Shown here piece by piece: positions 1-9,116 of a stretch of DNA of 64,000 nucleotides (within the stretch, counting starts at the first letter, position 1; every line of letters starts with the position of its first letter). Source of the stretch: an uncultured Porphyromonadaceae bacterium (GTDB lineage Bacteria > Bacteroidota > Bacteroidia > Bacteroidales > Barnesiellaceae_A); the NCBI GenBank assembly GCA_900538705.1, contig UPZG01000006.1, positions 54,231-118,230 of the forward strand, written 5' to 3'. A program made the position numbers and the translations under genes. The notes beneath the pieces were generated by a model. The model saw only the letters and a list, made by a program, of their open reading frames with translations. It was not told the DNA's origin and made no database searches.

Positions 1-102
1 GTTTCTGATATGGCGCTCAATCGAAAAATATTGTTGTGCGTTTATATAGGTCGAGGTAAAATGGCAATGCAGGTTGTTATATATAGGCATGGTGTATCAT
101 AA
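1..102 (+). CDS. Possible C-terminal end of a gene entering from the left
   Basis: Frame 1 is open from the first base and stops at a TAA at 100-102, giving at most 33 residues (ending RHGVS). A strong hairpin starts immediately at the stop, which would suit a gene end. The peptide has no recognisable motif, so this could equally be intergenic DNA. Confidence 0.2.
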   Translation, partial: VSDMALNRKILLCVYIGRGKMAMQVVIYRHGVS

Positions 103-150
103 AATAAGACCACATCCTGTAGCAATAGCAGTAGATTGTGGTCTTATTTT
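101..150. terminator. Bidirectional intrinsic terminator
   Basis: A 14-bp perfect inverted repeat (AAAATAAGACCACA at 101-114 and its complement at 137-150) surrounds a 22-nt loop. It is A-rich on one side and T-rich on the other, so it can terminate in both directions. It sits downstream of the minus-strand pepD operon and after any plus-strand gene entering from the left. Confidence 0.75.
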
Positions 151-252
151 ATAATAGAAAATAACTTTTTGCCTTTTATATACCCTATGATATGCCTCTA
201 TATATCATGGGCGTAGCAAGAGGTATGTAACTGTCGTATCGGTTGTAGCCAG

Positions 253-696
253 CTACTTCGACGAGAGAATTCCGTCGACGATAAATTCACTGTAACCACG
301 CCAAGGTACTACACCATGATATTCTTTGTAACTGAGTTCTACCGTTTTGCCGCTCATACGCATGAGTTTTTTTGCCAACTCTTCATCTTCGATAGAGAAA
401 AGAAAAGAATTGGATTGTAATTGCCCTTGCGTGCGCGACTCGATACCTTCCATGATGAGCTTGCCTTCATATGTTTTGAAGATATCGCCTTTCAGTACGA
501 CGTAGTTGAGTGTTCCGCTTTTAACTCCCGAACCAAAAACAAAGAAGTAGTGCCAATATATGTAACCACCTGCGATGAGGATGAGTACTATAAGGAGGCC
601 ACAACCCCAGTTGCGTAGGGTTCGTTTTATTTTTTGCCCTGTTGTTCTTTGTTGTTGGGTGGGCGTTTGTTCAGGCATTGACGTATTCGTTTCCAT
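253..696 (-). CDS. Small membrane-anchored protein of unknown function
   Basis: A 147-residue protein with a Q/T-rich cytoplasmic N-terminus, one hydrophobic segment at about residues 31-52 (GCGLLIVLILIAGGYIYWHY) and a C-terminal domain of about 90 residues that would lie in the periplasm. I recognise it only as a type common beside pepD in Bacteroidales, where databases often give it unsupported enzyme names. It begins 15 bp after pepD stops on the same strand and is probably the last gene of the UPF0104-pepD unit. No catalytic motif is visible. Confidence 0.8.
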   Translation of the reverse strand: METNTSMPEQTPTQQQRTTGQKIKRTLRNWGCGLLIVLILIAGGYIYWHYFFVFGSGVKSGTLNYVVLKGDIFKTYEGKLIMEGIESRTQGQLQSNSFLFSIEDEELAKKLMRMSGKTVELSYKEYHGVVPWRGYSEFIVDGILSSK

Positions 697-711
697 TTAG
701 ACAGATTGTTA

Positions 712-2181
712 TTAGTCATTTGTAGGGATGTGTGCCAATGTTGCGCATACGATGTCCCAGAAATTTTGTACAGAGGTTATGTTGACACGTTCCTGGGGCG
801 AGTGTGGATGCTCTATAGTCGGGCCGAATGAAATCATGTCCAAACCCGGATATGCAGCCCCTATGATGCCGCATTCAAGTCCCGCATGCATCATCTTTAC
901 CTCGGCTTTACGACCAATAATCTCGGGATAGAGAGGTAGCATGGTGTGCAGGATACCAGATTGCAAGTTGGGCTCCCAGCCAGGGTATGCTCCATCGAAG
1001 GTTACTTTAGCGCCGGCCAAAGCAAAAGCGCTTTCTATCTCTGATGCAAGTGTATATTTTTGTGTTTCGCTGGAGCTGCGAGCTAAAATCTTTACGTTGG
1101 CAACACCCGAGTTGGCTGTAACGATAGCAAGGTTTGACGATGTTTCCACTACGTCGGGGGCATCGGGTATCATACGGTATACACCGTTGTGACAAGCATT
1201 AATGGCGTTGATGAGGTCGTCTTGCGCAGGCTCTGGCATCAGTTTGTCAGGCATATCGGTTGGGGTAGCCGTAAAGGTGAGCCCCGTTTCTATAAATCCG
1301 TATTCGTGTTGTAAGGTTTCGCCGAAGTTCTCGACAAACGAGAGGAATTTGCGTTCTCTTACACGAGGAATAACTACAACGGCTTCTGCTTCACGAGGAA
1401 TGGCGTTGCGCAGGGTGCCACCGGTATAAGATGCAAGACGCGCACTATAGCATCCTACTGCTATTTTCAGGAAACGGAACATCGCTTTGTTGGCATTGAG
1501 ACGTCCTAAGTTAATATCCAGTCCTGAGTGTCCGCCTAACAGTCCGCCCAAGGTTACCTTGTAGGCAAGAGAGTCGTCGAGGTGGGCCGACTCTTTTTCC
1601 TGATAGCGGAATTCGGCCTCAATGTCCAATCCTCCGGCGCAGCTCATATATAGTTCCCCGTTGCTTTCAGAGTCTAAATTAAGCAGTATTTTGCCTTTCA
1701 GAGTTTCAGGTTCAAGGCCTTTGGCTCCGTACATACCAGTCTCTTCGTCGCGGGTAATGAGAGCCTCTATAGGTCCGTGTGGCAGGTCGGTAGCTTCCAA
1801 AACGGCAAGAATTGTCGATACACCTATGCCATTATCGGCACCTAAGGTAGTGTCGGTGGCCATAACCCAATCGTCGACAATGCGTGGTACGATAGGGTCG
1901 GTCTCGAAGTTGTGTTTTACGTTTTTGTTGGCTTGCGGAACCATATCCATGTGACCTTGTAAAATGACACCTTGGCGGTTTTCCATACCCGGAGTGGCGG
2001 GCTTGCGTATGACGACATTTCCAGCGTTGTCGCGGAACGATTCTAATCCTAACTGCTTACCAACGCCCAGTAAATAGTCGGCGATGGCTTCGGTGTGTCC
2101 CGAAGGGTGCGGAATGTTGCAAATGGCGGCAAAGTGCTTCCAGATAGCCTGCGGATTGAGGTCGGTGATTTGTTTTGTCAT
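712..2181 (-). CDS. pepD: Aminoacyl-histidine dipeptidase (peptidase D, M20 family)
   Basis: This cytosolic zinc dipeptidase cleaves Xaa-His and other dipeptides such as carnosine. The M20 metal ligands are visible: GHMDM (H77, D79), LGADNGIG (D116) and the catalytic pair RDEETGM (E146/E147). The C-terminal half carries the zinc site typical of PepD (GLECGIIGAAYPGLDMISFGP region) and a late SFGPTIEHPHSPQER motif that holds a conserved His. The 489-residue length matches the family. It lies 34 bp downstream of the UPF0104 gene on the same strand and reads on toward the small membrane protein, so the three probably form one transcript ending at the hairpin near 101-150. Confidence 0.95.
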   Translation of the reverse strand: MTKQITDLNPQAIWKHFAAICNIPHPSGHTEAIADYLLGVGKQLGLESFRDNAGNVVIRKPATPGMENRQGVILQGHMDMVPQANKNVKHNFETDPIVPRIVDDWVMATDTTLGADNGIGVSTILAVLEATDLPHGPIEALITRDEETGMYGAKGLEPETLKGKILLNLDSESNGELYMSCAGGLDIEAEFRYQEKESAHLDDSLAYKVTLGGLLGGHSGLDINLGRLNANKAMFRFLKIAVGCYSARLASYTGGTLRNAIPREAEAVVVIPRVRERKFLSFVENFGETLQHEYGFIETGLTFTATPTDMPDKLMPEPAQDDLINAINACHNGVYRMIPDAPDVVETSSNLAIVTANSGVANVKILARSSSETQKYTLASEIESAFALAGAKVTFDGAYPGWEPNLQSGILHTMLPLYPEIIGRKAEVKMMHAGLECGIIGAAYPGLDMISFGPTIEHPHSPQERVNITSVQNFWDIVCATLAHIPTND

Positions 2182-2215
2182 AATAATTTAAATCCTTCGT
2201 GTTATGTAATGGAGT

Positions 2216-3232
2216 TTATTCGGTAGAACAATCGTTTGCTGCGATTGGTTTGCCGTGTCGTCTATCGGCAAATATAGCGATTGTGGTGTATATTCCCAAC
2301 AAAATAGTTACTATCATTTGTGTACCGTGTGCCACAAGGGCAAAAGCACCGGCTTTTTCCTGTCCTATGCCGTATATGGATAGTCCGAAGATGACAGCTG
2401 CATGCCAAGGTCCTATGCCTCCTTGTACGGGAATAAGCATGCCTATGCTGCCTAATACGAAGAGAACAAGTGCCTGCATGATGCCTAAATCATGCATCCA
2501 GTCGAATGCAAAAAAGCAGAAGTAAAGTTGTAACAGGTAGCACCCCCATATAAGTATTGTGTATATGAGAAATTGAACTTTACCTTGCATAGAGTTTATG
2601 GTACGTATGCCTTCCCATACTTTAGCAAGTATGTTTTTAGCTTTATGTATCCACTTGTTGTTGCTTTTGCCTATCGCAAGCCAAGCCACGGCGATGACAA
2701 TAGCGGCTATGATAATGTATGGCCACGGCGAGGTTATCATGGCATGTAAGTTCGACTGTATTTGGGGATAGGTATGTAGCAGGCTGTATAGAACACTTAT
2801 CTGTGATAAGAAAACAGTAGCCGTGATGACAATGACCATAACCATATCGGCCAGTCGGTCACTGACTACAGAACCTAAGATGCGTGAAAAGGATGTGTTT
2901 TCGTGATTAGCCAGATATGTACAGCGCCAAAGTTCGCCGAAACGAGGTAGTATGAGGTTAAAGGCGTATGTGCCGAAGATGGCATTGCAAATAGTACCGA
3001 ATGTAGGCTCTATGTTCAATGCCCGCAATTGCAGCCTCCATCGCAGTGCGCGAAGCAGAAAGCTGCATACGCCTATGAGCATCGAGCAGACTATCCAAAA
3101 GAGGTTCATATCGGTTTGCAGGATAGAGAGTATGACGTTAAAGTCGAACTGCCGGTACAATAGGACGAATATGCCTACCCCTAAGATAAGGGGTAAAACA
3201 TACTTGATGATATATGAGAGGATTCTTTTCAA
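2216..3232 (-). CDS. UPF0104 / lysylphosphatidylglycerol synthase TM-region family membrane protein
   Basis: A polytopic inner-membrane protein of about 338 residues with roughly eight hydrophobic segments. The family signature is visible around FGTYAFNLILPRFGELWR and in the C-terminal VQGGIGPWHAAVIFGLSIYG stretch. Family members resemble the flippase part of MprF, but the substrate here is unknown. I choose a TTG start at 3232 (LKRILSYIIKY). The longer reading from a TTG at 3346 begins inside a TATCTTTG promoter element at 3344-3351, so it lies upstream of the likely transcript start, and its extra 38 residues look like untranslated leader. It is divergent from ksgA. Confidence 0.82.
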   Translation of the reverse strand: MKRILSYIIKYVLPLILGVGIFVLLYRQFDFNVILSILQTDMNLFWIVCSMLIGVCSFLLRALRWRLQLRALNIEPTFGTICNAIFGTYAFNLILPRFGELWRCTYLANHENTSFSRILGSVVSDRLADMVMVIVITATVFLSQISVLYSLLHTYPQIQSNLHAMITSPWPYIIIAAIVIAVAWLAIGKSNNKWIHKAKNILAKVWEGIRTINSMQGKVQFLIYTILIWGCYLLQLYFCFFAFDWMHDLGIMQALVLFVLGSIGMLIPVQGGIGPWHAAVIFGLSIYGIGQEKAGAFALVAHGTQMIVTILLGIYTTIAIFADRRHGKPIAANDCSTE

Positions 3233-3343
3233 AGTTCGATATTTCCAAATAATATTGTAAATTTGCGCTTCGTGAGGAGAAATAGTTGCTCGTTGGCCGA
3301 ACGTTATCGGTAACGGATACAAATATCTGCCGCGATTGCGAAA

Positions 3344-3351
3344 CAAAGATA
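3344..3351 (-). promoter_or_regulatory. -7 promoter element for the UPF0104-pepD unit
   Basis: On the minus strand these bases read TATCTTTG, a perfect TAnnTTTG Bacteroidetes -7 element. Transcription would start near 3337, leaving a leader of about 105 nt before the TTG at 3232. I see no clear -33 TTTG partner at normal spacing. Confidence 0.5.
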
Positions 3352-3433
3352 CGGGTTTTCTTCTAACCCGGTTCTGTTTTGATATACAAATATGTGAGCC
3401 GTCTGTGATTATATTTGATTAACATATAAACGC

Positions 3434-4249
3434 ATGTCAGTGAAGAGAACGATACCTGCCGTGAAGCCCAAAAAATATTTGGGACAGCATTTCCTTAAAG
3501 ATGAGGATATAGCTTGTCGTATAGCTGCTACGCTTGACGAGTATCGTTCGCTCCCGGTGTTGGAGATAGGCCCTGGCATGGGGGTGCTTACACGTCCTTT
3601 GCTGGATAGAGGACATGATTTGACGGTGGTAGAACTTGACGTTGAGTCGGTAGAATACCTTACTCGCCATTTCCCCGAGTTGGAAGGTCGTATATTGTCG
3701 GCCGATTTTCTCAGGTGCGATTTATCGGCCATATTCCCCGGCGATTTCTGTGTAATAGGTAATTATCCATATAATATATCGAGTCAGATATTTTTTAAGG
3801 TACTCGATTACAAAGACCGTATACCCTGTTGTAGCGGAATGATACAGAAGGAGGTTGCCGAGCGCCTGGCATCGCCGCCGGGAAACAAGTCGTATGGTAT
3901 ATTGAGCGTGTTGCTGCAAGCCTGGTATGACATTGAATACCTTTTTACTGTCTCGGAGGAAGTCTTTTTGCCGCCGCCCAAAGTAAAGTCGGCCGTCATA
4001 CGCATGACTCGTAATAGTCGTACAACCTTGGGTTGCGACGAGACGCTTTTCAAACGAGTTGTGAAAACCGCTTTCAATCAGCGCCGCAAGACGTTACGAA
4101 ATTCATTGAGTCAGATATTGAGTAAGGAACTTATGGACGACGTTGCCTATAACAGACGTCCCGAGGAGTTGTCGGTAGAGGAGTTTATATCCCTTACACG
4201 TACGGTCGAAGAGGCCAAGCGTGCTGAAAACGAGAGTAACGGTAGATAA
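3434..4249 (+). CDS. rsmA: 16S rRNA (adenine(1518)-N6/adenine(1519)-N6)-dimethyltransferase
   Basis: KsgA/RsmA dimethylates the two adjacent adenines in helix 45 of 16S rRNA during late 30S assembly, using S-adenosylmethionine. The 271-residue protein shows the family entry motif KKYLGQHFLKD, SAM motif I VLEIGPGMGVLTRPLL and the catalytic NYPYNIS (an NLPYN variant). A C-terminal LPPPKVKSAVIRM segment and FNQRRKTLRNSL complete the signature. It is the first gene of a plus-strand run and is 14 bp from mgtE, so co-transcription is likely. Confidence 0.97.
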   Translation: MSVKRTIPAVKPKKYLGQHFLKDEDIACRIAATLDEYRSLPVLEIGPGMGVLTRPLLDRGHDLTVVELDVESVEYLTRHFPELEGRILSADFLRCDLSAIFPGDFCVIGNYPYNISSQIFFKVLDYKDRIPCCSGMIQKEVAERLASPPGNKSYGILSVLLQAWYDIEYLFTVSEEVFLPPPKVKSAVIRMTRNSRTTLGCDETLFKRVVKTAFNQRRKTLRNSLSQILSKELMDDVAYNRRPEELSVEEFISLTRTVEEAKRAENESNGR

Positions 4250-4263
4250 ATACAAACAAAAAG

Positions 4264-5610
4264 ATGGAGCAATTTTCACAAGATTATATCAGGGAGTTCC
4301 GTACCATTATCGATAATAAAGATAAGGACCGTGCACTGGAACTACTGAATGAATTGCACCCTGCCGATATAGCAGCGTTGTATCAAGAGCTCGACTTGGA
4401 TGAAGCTGAGTTTGTATATCTTTTGCTCGATGCCGATAAGGCGGCCGATGTGTTGCTCGAACTAGACGAGGATGACCGTCGTAAGATGCTCAAACAATTG
4501 CCTGTAGATGTGATTGCCAAGCAATTCATCGACCATATGGATTCTGACGATGCCGTGGATGTGATACGTGACCTCGATGAGGATGCTCAGGAGGAGATTT
4601 TGTCACACATCGACGATGTTGAGCAGGCAGGCGATATTGTAGACCTGTTGAAGTACGATGAAGATACCGCCGGTGGTATTATGGGTACTGAGATGGTTAT
4701 TGTAAACGAGAACTGGAGTATGCCTGAGTGTCTCAGCGAGATGCGCAAGCAGGCCGAGACGATGGACGAGATATATTATGTGTATGTCGTCGATGATGAT
4801 GAGCGGTTGCGAGGTATCTTCCCGTTGAAAAAGATGATAACCAATCCTAATGCCTCGAAGATAAAGCATGTCATGGAGAAAGACCCTATCTCGGTAAAAA
4901 CTGATACGTCGATAGAGGAGGTGGCGCAAATCATAGAGAAGTACGATATTGTAGCTGTACCTGTCGTAGACAGTATAGGCCGGTTGGTGGGACGTATTAC
5001 CGTAGACGATGTGATGGATGAGGTACGTGAGCAATCGGAGCGTGACTATCAGTTGGCTTCGGGTATCTCGCAAGATGTAGAGAGCGCCGATAATGTATTT
5101 ACACAAACATCGGCGCGCTTGCCTTGGCTGCTCATAGGAATATGTGGCGGTATTGCCAGTGCCGCTATCTTGGGCGGCTTTAAGGGCAGTTTTGCCGCCA
5201 ATCCGGCGTTGGCTCTTTTCATTCCGCTTATAGGTGGTACCGGTGGTAATGTGGGTATACAGTCATCGGCTATCGTAGTACAAGGTCTGGCCAATGGCAC
5301 ACTCGACATTAAGCATGCTGGACAACAGCTGGTAAAAGAGGGTGGGGTAGCACTTATCAATGCAGCTATCATATCGTTGCTGGTATTTTTGTATAATTGG
5401 TTTTTTATGGGTAACAATCTTATTACGGCGGCTGTGTCGTTGTCGCTGCTTGCCGTAGTATTGTTTGCGTCTATATTTGGTACAATAGTTCCTCTTACGT
5501 TAGAGAGGTTTAAAATAGATCCTGCATTGGCCACAGGGCCGTTTATCTCTATAACGAATGACATCATAGGCGTACTCATTTATATGGGCGTATGTGAGTT
5601 ACTGTTGTAA
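4264..5610 (+). CDS. mgtE: Magnesium transporter MgtE
   Basis: A Mg2+ channel of the inner membrane. At 448 residues it has the full family layout: an N-terminal helical MgtE-N superhelix (about residues 1-130, rich in D/E and LHPADIAALY-type repeats), a CBS pair (about 135-255, with IFPLKKM and VVDSIGRLVGRITVDDV), and five membrane segments from about 285 on, including GGTGGNVGIQSS, which forms the ion pore. The acidic N and CBS domains sense cytosolic Mg2+ and close the channel. It follows rsmA by 14 bp. Confidence 0.96.
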   Translation: MEQFSQDYIREFRTIIDNKDKDRALELLNELHPADIAALYQELDLDEAEFVYLLLDADKAADVLLELDEDDRRKMLKQLPVDVIAKQFIDHMDSDDAVDVIRDLDEDAQEEILSHIDDVEQAGDIVDLLKYDEDTAGGIMGTEMVIVNENWSMPECLSEMRKQAETMDEIYYVYVVDDDERLRGIFPLKKMITNPNASKIKHVMEKDPISVKTDTSIEEVAQIIEKYDIVAVPVVDSIGRLVGRITVDDVMDEVREQSERDYQLASGISQDVESADNVFTQTSARLPWLLIGICGGIASAAILGGFKGSFAANPALALFIPLIGGTGGNVGIQSSAIVVQGLANGTLDIKHAGQQLVKEGGVALINAAIISLLVFLYNWFFMGNNLITAAVSLSLLAVVLFASIFGTIVPLTLERFKIDPALATGPFISITNDIIGVLIYMGVCELLL

Positions 5611-5633
5611 TACAAGGTAAAAAGAGTTGTATA

Positions 5634-6449
5634 ATGAAGAAAAATGTAATAGATATTGATGACGTTAAAACGTTAATCCCGCAATTACACAATGAAAGAG
5701 TTATAAAAATATTACTTGATGTGTTGCATGTAACCGATGCCAATATCTTACATGCGAGGCATTGTGACAAGCAAGGAGCCGACTTTACCGATGCTATCTT
5801 GCATGATTTGGGCGTGACTTTACAAGTAGAACATGCTGAACGATTACAACACTTGCCGGAAGGTGCTTTTGTGACAGTCTCCAACCACCCTTTTGGAGCT
5901 ATTGACGGGCTTATTAATATCTCGCTTTTTGCTCGTCATCGACCCGAATATAAAGTAATGGTAAATCATATACTGACTTATATAGGAGCTATGCGTAATA
6001 ACTTTATCGCTGTAGAACCTGTTCCATCAGAGGCGGGTAAGTCGGTGTCGATGAACGGCTTGCGCGAAGCTATACAACAGGTACGCAATGGGTATCCCAT
6101 AGGTTTTTTCCCGGCCGGCGCTGTATCTAACCTTACGTGGGGATTGAAGACGGAAGATCGCGAATGGCAACCCAACATCATGCGTCTTGTCCGTCAATTC
6201 AAGAAACCGGTTATCCCTATTCATTTTTATGGTCGCAATAGCTTATCGTTCTACTTCTTGCGTAACATATCTTGGAAGCTCAGCTCGTTGAGCCTCGCTA
6301 CGCAACTGTTTAATAAACGGAATAAGACTATTCGTGTTTTTATAGGTGAAACGATACAGCCCGAGGAGTATGCACATATAGAGAATGATCATGAACTTGG
6401 TGCATTTTTCCGAGCCAAATCTTTTGCCTTACGTGACGAAATGAAATAA
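5634..6449 (+). CDS. Lysophospholipid/glycine-lipid acyltransferase family protein
   Basis: A 271-residue PlsC-like acyltransferase. The catalytic block is SNHPFGAIDG (H85, D91), with five residues between His and Asp instead of the usual four, a variant seen in Bacteroidetes members of this superfamily. The second block FFPAGAVSNLTW corresponds to the glycerol-phosphate-binding FPEG-type motif. No signal peptide or strong membrane segment is present. Known relatives include the GlsA acyltransferase of glycine-lipid synthesis, so it may O-acylate a lyso-amino lipid. That assignment is inference: no GlsB-like partner gene is adjacent. It follows mgtE by 23 bp. Confidence 0.75.
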   Translation: MKKNVIDIDDVKTLIPQLHNERVIKILLDVLHVTDANILHARHCDKQGADFTDAILHDLGVTLQVEHAERLQHLPEGAFVTVSNHPFGAIDGLINISLFARHRPEYKVMVNHILTYIGAMRNNFIAVEPVPSEAGKSVSMNGLREAIQQVRNGYPIGFFPAGAVSNLTWGLKTEDREWQPNIMRLVRQFKKPVIPIHFYGRNSLSFYFLRNISWKLSSLSLATQLFNKRNKTIRVFIGETIQPEEYAHIENDHELGAFFRAKSFALRDEMK

Positions 6450-6521
6450 TTATAAAAATGTTGCTTTACGATAGGCCTGTGCAGTATTTTTAATATTTTT
6501 GTAAAGGAATAAGGAGGTTTT

Positions 6522-7778
6522 ATGATTTCAACTGAAATACAGCAGGTCAAGCAACGTTTTGGTATCATAGGTAATGCACCGGCTTTGTTGCAGGCAGTAG
6601 AGCGTGCTGTGCAAATTGCGCCTATTGATGATGTCGATGTTCTTGTGACCGGCGAGAGTGGTGTAGGAAAAGAGTTTTTCCCGCAGATTATACATGCCTA
6701 CAGTGTGCGCAAGCACGGCAAGTATATTGCAGTCAATTGCGGTGCGATACCCGAAGGAACTATCGATTCGGAGTTGTTTGGTCACGAAAAAGGTGCTTTT
6801 ACAGGGGCAGTAGCAGCTCGTAAGGGCTATTTTGAGGAGGCCGACGGTGGTACTATCTTCCTGGATGAAGTAGGTGAGTTGCCGTTGACTACACAAGCTC
6901 GATTACTCCGCGTTTTGGAGAGTGGGGAGTTTTTGCGTGTAGGTTCGTCGGCTGTATTGAAGACCAACGTGCGTGTCGTTGCTGCCACCAATCTCGACAT
7001 GGTAAAGGCTATTTCCGAAGGTAGGTTCCGTGAAGATTTGTTCTATCGTCTCAACACGGTACACATTGAAGTGCCGCCGTTGCGCGATAGGGCTGATGAT
7101 ATACCCTTGTTGTTCAGAAAATTTGCCACCGATTTTGCCGAACGCTATCGTATGCCCGCCATACAGCTTACCGATGACGCTCGCCGTGTGCTTATGTCGT
7201 ACCGTTGGCCTGGTAATGTGCGACAACTGAGAAACGTGGCGCGTCAAATATCCATATATGAGACTTCGCGAGAAATTACAGGTGATATACTCAAAGGGTA
7301 TTTACCTCAATATACCGTAGGCTTCCTGCCAACCTTGCATCAAGGAAGTGGAAGTGATGTAAATGCTGACTCCTTTGAGAATGAGCGTAAGTTGATATAT
7401 GAAGCAATCTTCAAGTTGCAGAAAGAGTTGAGCAATTTACGTGCCGATGTAGATCGCCTGCTTGCCGAACGACAAGTACATACTGTTGTGGAGCCTCCGC
7501 GTATGATAGCTCATCCTTCAGGAACTACTACTCATATAGCATATCCACCTGTTATTCAAACCGGTAATGCTCCACAAGAACATGATGAAGCATCACATGG
7601 CGAGGTGATTCCAACAGAGTATTACGAGGAACAACCTGCCTCGCTCGAAGATACTGAGCGTGAGACTATTCGTCGGGCTTTGGCTCGTAATAATGGGAAA
7701 CGAAAAAAAACGGCCGAAGAATTGTGCATTTCGGAACGTACTCTCTATCGTAAAATAAAAGAATATAACCTTGAGTGA
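6522..7778 (+). CDS. Sigma-54-dependent transcriptional activator without a receiver domain
   Basis: A 418-residue enhancer-binding protein. The AAA+ domain begins almost at the N-terminus: Walker A GESGVGKE (residues 44-51), the sigma-54 contact loop GAFTGA (91-96), Walker B TIFLDEVGEL (D115/E116), and YRWPGNVRQLRN. A linker of about 110 residues follows, rich in P/H/E, and then a Fis-type helix-turn-helix at about 385-418 (KKTAEELCISERTLYRKIKEY). There is no response-regulator or GAF domain, so activity is probably set by expression level or a partner protein. It is followed after 3 bp by lptE, a gene order I recognise from Bacteroides. Confidence 0.93.
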   Translation: MISTEIQQVKQRFGIIGNAPALLQAVERAVQIAPIDDVDVLVTGESGVGKEFFPQIIHAYSVRKHGKYIAVNCGAIPEGTIDSELFGHEKGAFTGAVAARKGYFEEADGGTIFLDEVGELPLTTQARLLRVLESGEFLRVGSSAVLKTNVRVVAATNLDMVKAISEGRFREDLFYRLNTVHIEVPPLRDRADDIPLLFRKFATDFAERYRMPAIQLTDDARRVLMSYRWPGNVRQLRNVARQISIYETSREITGDILKGYLPQYTVGFLPTLHQGSGSDVNADSFENERKLIYEAIFKLQKELSNLRADVDRLLAERQVHTVVEPPRMIAHPSGTTTHIAYPPVIQTGNAPQEHDEASHGEVIPTEYYEEQPASLEDTERETIRRALARNNGKRKKTAEELCISERTLYRKIKEYNLE

Positions 7779-7781
7779 TAA

Positions 7782-8282
7782 ATGAAGAAATTTGCTTCGT
7801 GTCTGATTATACTGTTGTTGTCTTCGTGTACGATTTCCTATAAGTTCAACGGTGCATCAATCAACTACAACCTGATAAAGACTATATCGGTAAGCGATTT
7901 CCCGATACGGGCAGCGTTGGTATACCCACCTTTGTCGGAGGTCTTTACCAACTCTCTGAAAGATGCTTATACGCAACAGACAGCTTTGCAGATGGTTGAT
8001 GTGAACGGTGACTTGCAGGTAGAGGGTGAAATTACAGGTTATGACCTGTCTCCACAAGCTGTAGGAACTGATGCCTATGCTACGATGACACGACTTACCA
8101 TTACTGTAAAGGTGCGGTTTACAAATACCAAAGAACCTCAGTATGATTTTGACCGAACCTTTTCGGCCTATCAAGATTTTTCCAGTACTCAAATGCTTAC
8201 AGATGTACAAGATGGCTTGATAGAAACAATTACCGATGAGTTGGTAGACCTTATTTTTAATGCTACAGTCGCAAACTGGTAA
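7782..8282 (+). CDS. lptE: LPS-assembly lipoprotein LptE-like
   Basis: A 166-residue outer-membrane lipoprotein with a type II signal ending in LLLSSC (lipidated C16). The mature part shows the LptE-family pattern YKFNGASI followed by a short beta-rich domain. LptE is known to plug the LptD barrel and help place lipopolysaccharide in the outer leaflet. It starts 3 bp after the sigma-54 activator, so the two are translationally coupled. The sequence is divergent, as is usual for Bacteroidetes LptE, and gene order supports the call. Confidence 0.85.
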   Translation: MKKFASCLIILLLSSCTISYKFNGASINYNLIKTISVSDFPIRAALVYPPLSEVFTNSLKDAYTQQTALQMVDVNGDLQVEGEITGYDLSPQAVGTDAYATMTRLTITVKVRFTNTKEPQYDFDRTFSAYQDFSSTQMLTDVQDGLIETITDELVDLIFNATVANW

Positions 8283-8286
8283 AATT

Positions 8287-9108
8287 ATGGATGAGTTGTC
8301 GGAGTTGACACACATGTTACAGGCTCAAATGGCCGGCGATGCATCTGTTACACGTGAACAGGTGGAAAAGTGGCATGTATATTATCCATACTTCTCATTA
8401 CCGTTGTTGCTCTATTTACGGCAATGCCCTACACCCGATACAGATATGTGTGCGCGAGCTACCGCCTGGATGGGCGACTTGGAGTGCTTGGCGACGTTGA
8501 CTGGCAGAATGGAAGATTTTACCGGCTTTTATCCTTCGGAGCAACAGACTTGTGCAGAGACCACCGATGATGCTATAGAACTTTTCTTGCAGACTTATGG
8601 AAAAGATGAGGCTGACGATGAGCATATATTGGTGGCAGAAAACGACGTAGAGTCGCAACAGCAAGACGCACTGCTTGAAAATCCCGTGCCAACAGTTGTT
8701 GAGCCCGAGAGGGAAACGGCTGAAGATGAACCGTTTGTAGCAATTCCGGCATACGATTATACGGGTATGTTAGAGTCTATGCCCGATGCGGCAGATGCTT
8801 CGCCAATGCAGGGCGATGACCTCCTGTCGCGGTTTATAGAAGCCGATGAGAGTGGCGAAAGAATGTTTTTGAAGCCCTCAGCTACAGGGAATAAGCCGCA
8901 GCCTGCTGCTGTACCCGAGATGGAAAAAGAGGTTGATTCGGAGCCTCTTTTCACTGAAAGCCTCGCCAAAATATATATCAAGCAACGGAAGTATGCCAAA
9001 GCATTAGAAATAATTCGTAAGTTAAGCTTGAATAATCCGGAAAAAAATATTTACTTTGCAGACCAAATCCGGTTCCTTGAGAAACTGATTATTAACATTA
9101 AAAACTAA
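8287..9108 (+). CDS. Hypothetical acidic protein in the lptE-secG operon
   Basis: About 273 residues and strongly acidic in the middle (many D/E). A short conserved C-terminal helix pair reads LAKIYIKQRKYAKALEIIRKLS, which looks like a single tetratricopeptide unit. I start it at the ATG at 8287 (MDELSELTHML), 4 bp after the lptE stop, because the upstream ATG at 8260 would overlap lptE by 23 bp. There is no signal peptide. The function is unknown. Its position between lptE and secG is conserved in Bacteroides as I recall it, which hints at an envelope-related role. Confidence 0.75.
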   Translation: MDELSELTHMLQAQMAGDASVTREQVEKWHVYYPYFSLPLLLYLRQCPTPDTDMCARATAWMGDLECLATLTGRMEDFTGFYPSEQQTCAETTDDAIELFLQTYGKDEADDEHILVAENDVESQQQDALLENPVPTVVEPERETAEDEPFVAIPAYDYTGMLESMPDAADASPMQGDDLLSRFIEADESGERMFLKPSATGNKPQPAAVPEMEKEVDSEPLFTESLAKIYIKQRKYAKALEIIRKLSLNNPEKNIYFADQIRFLEKLIINIKN

Positions 9109-9116
9109 ACTATAAA

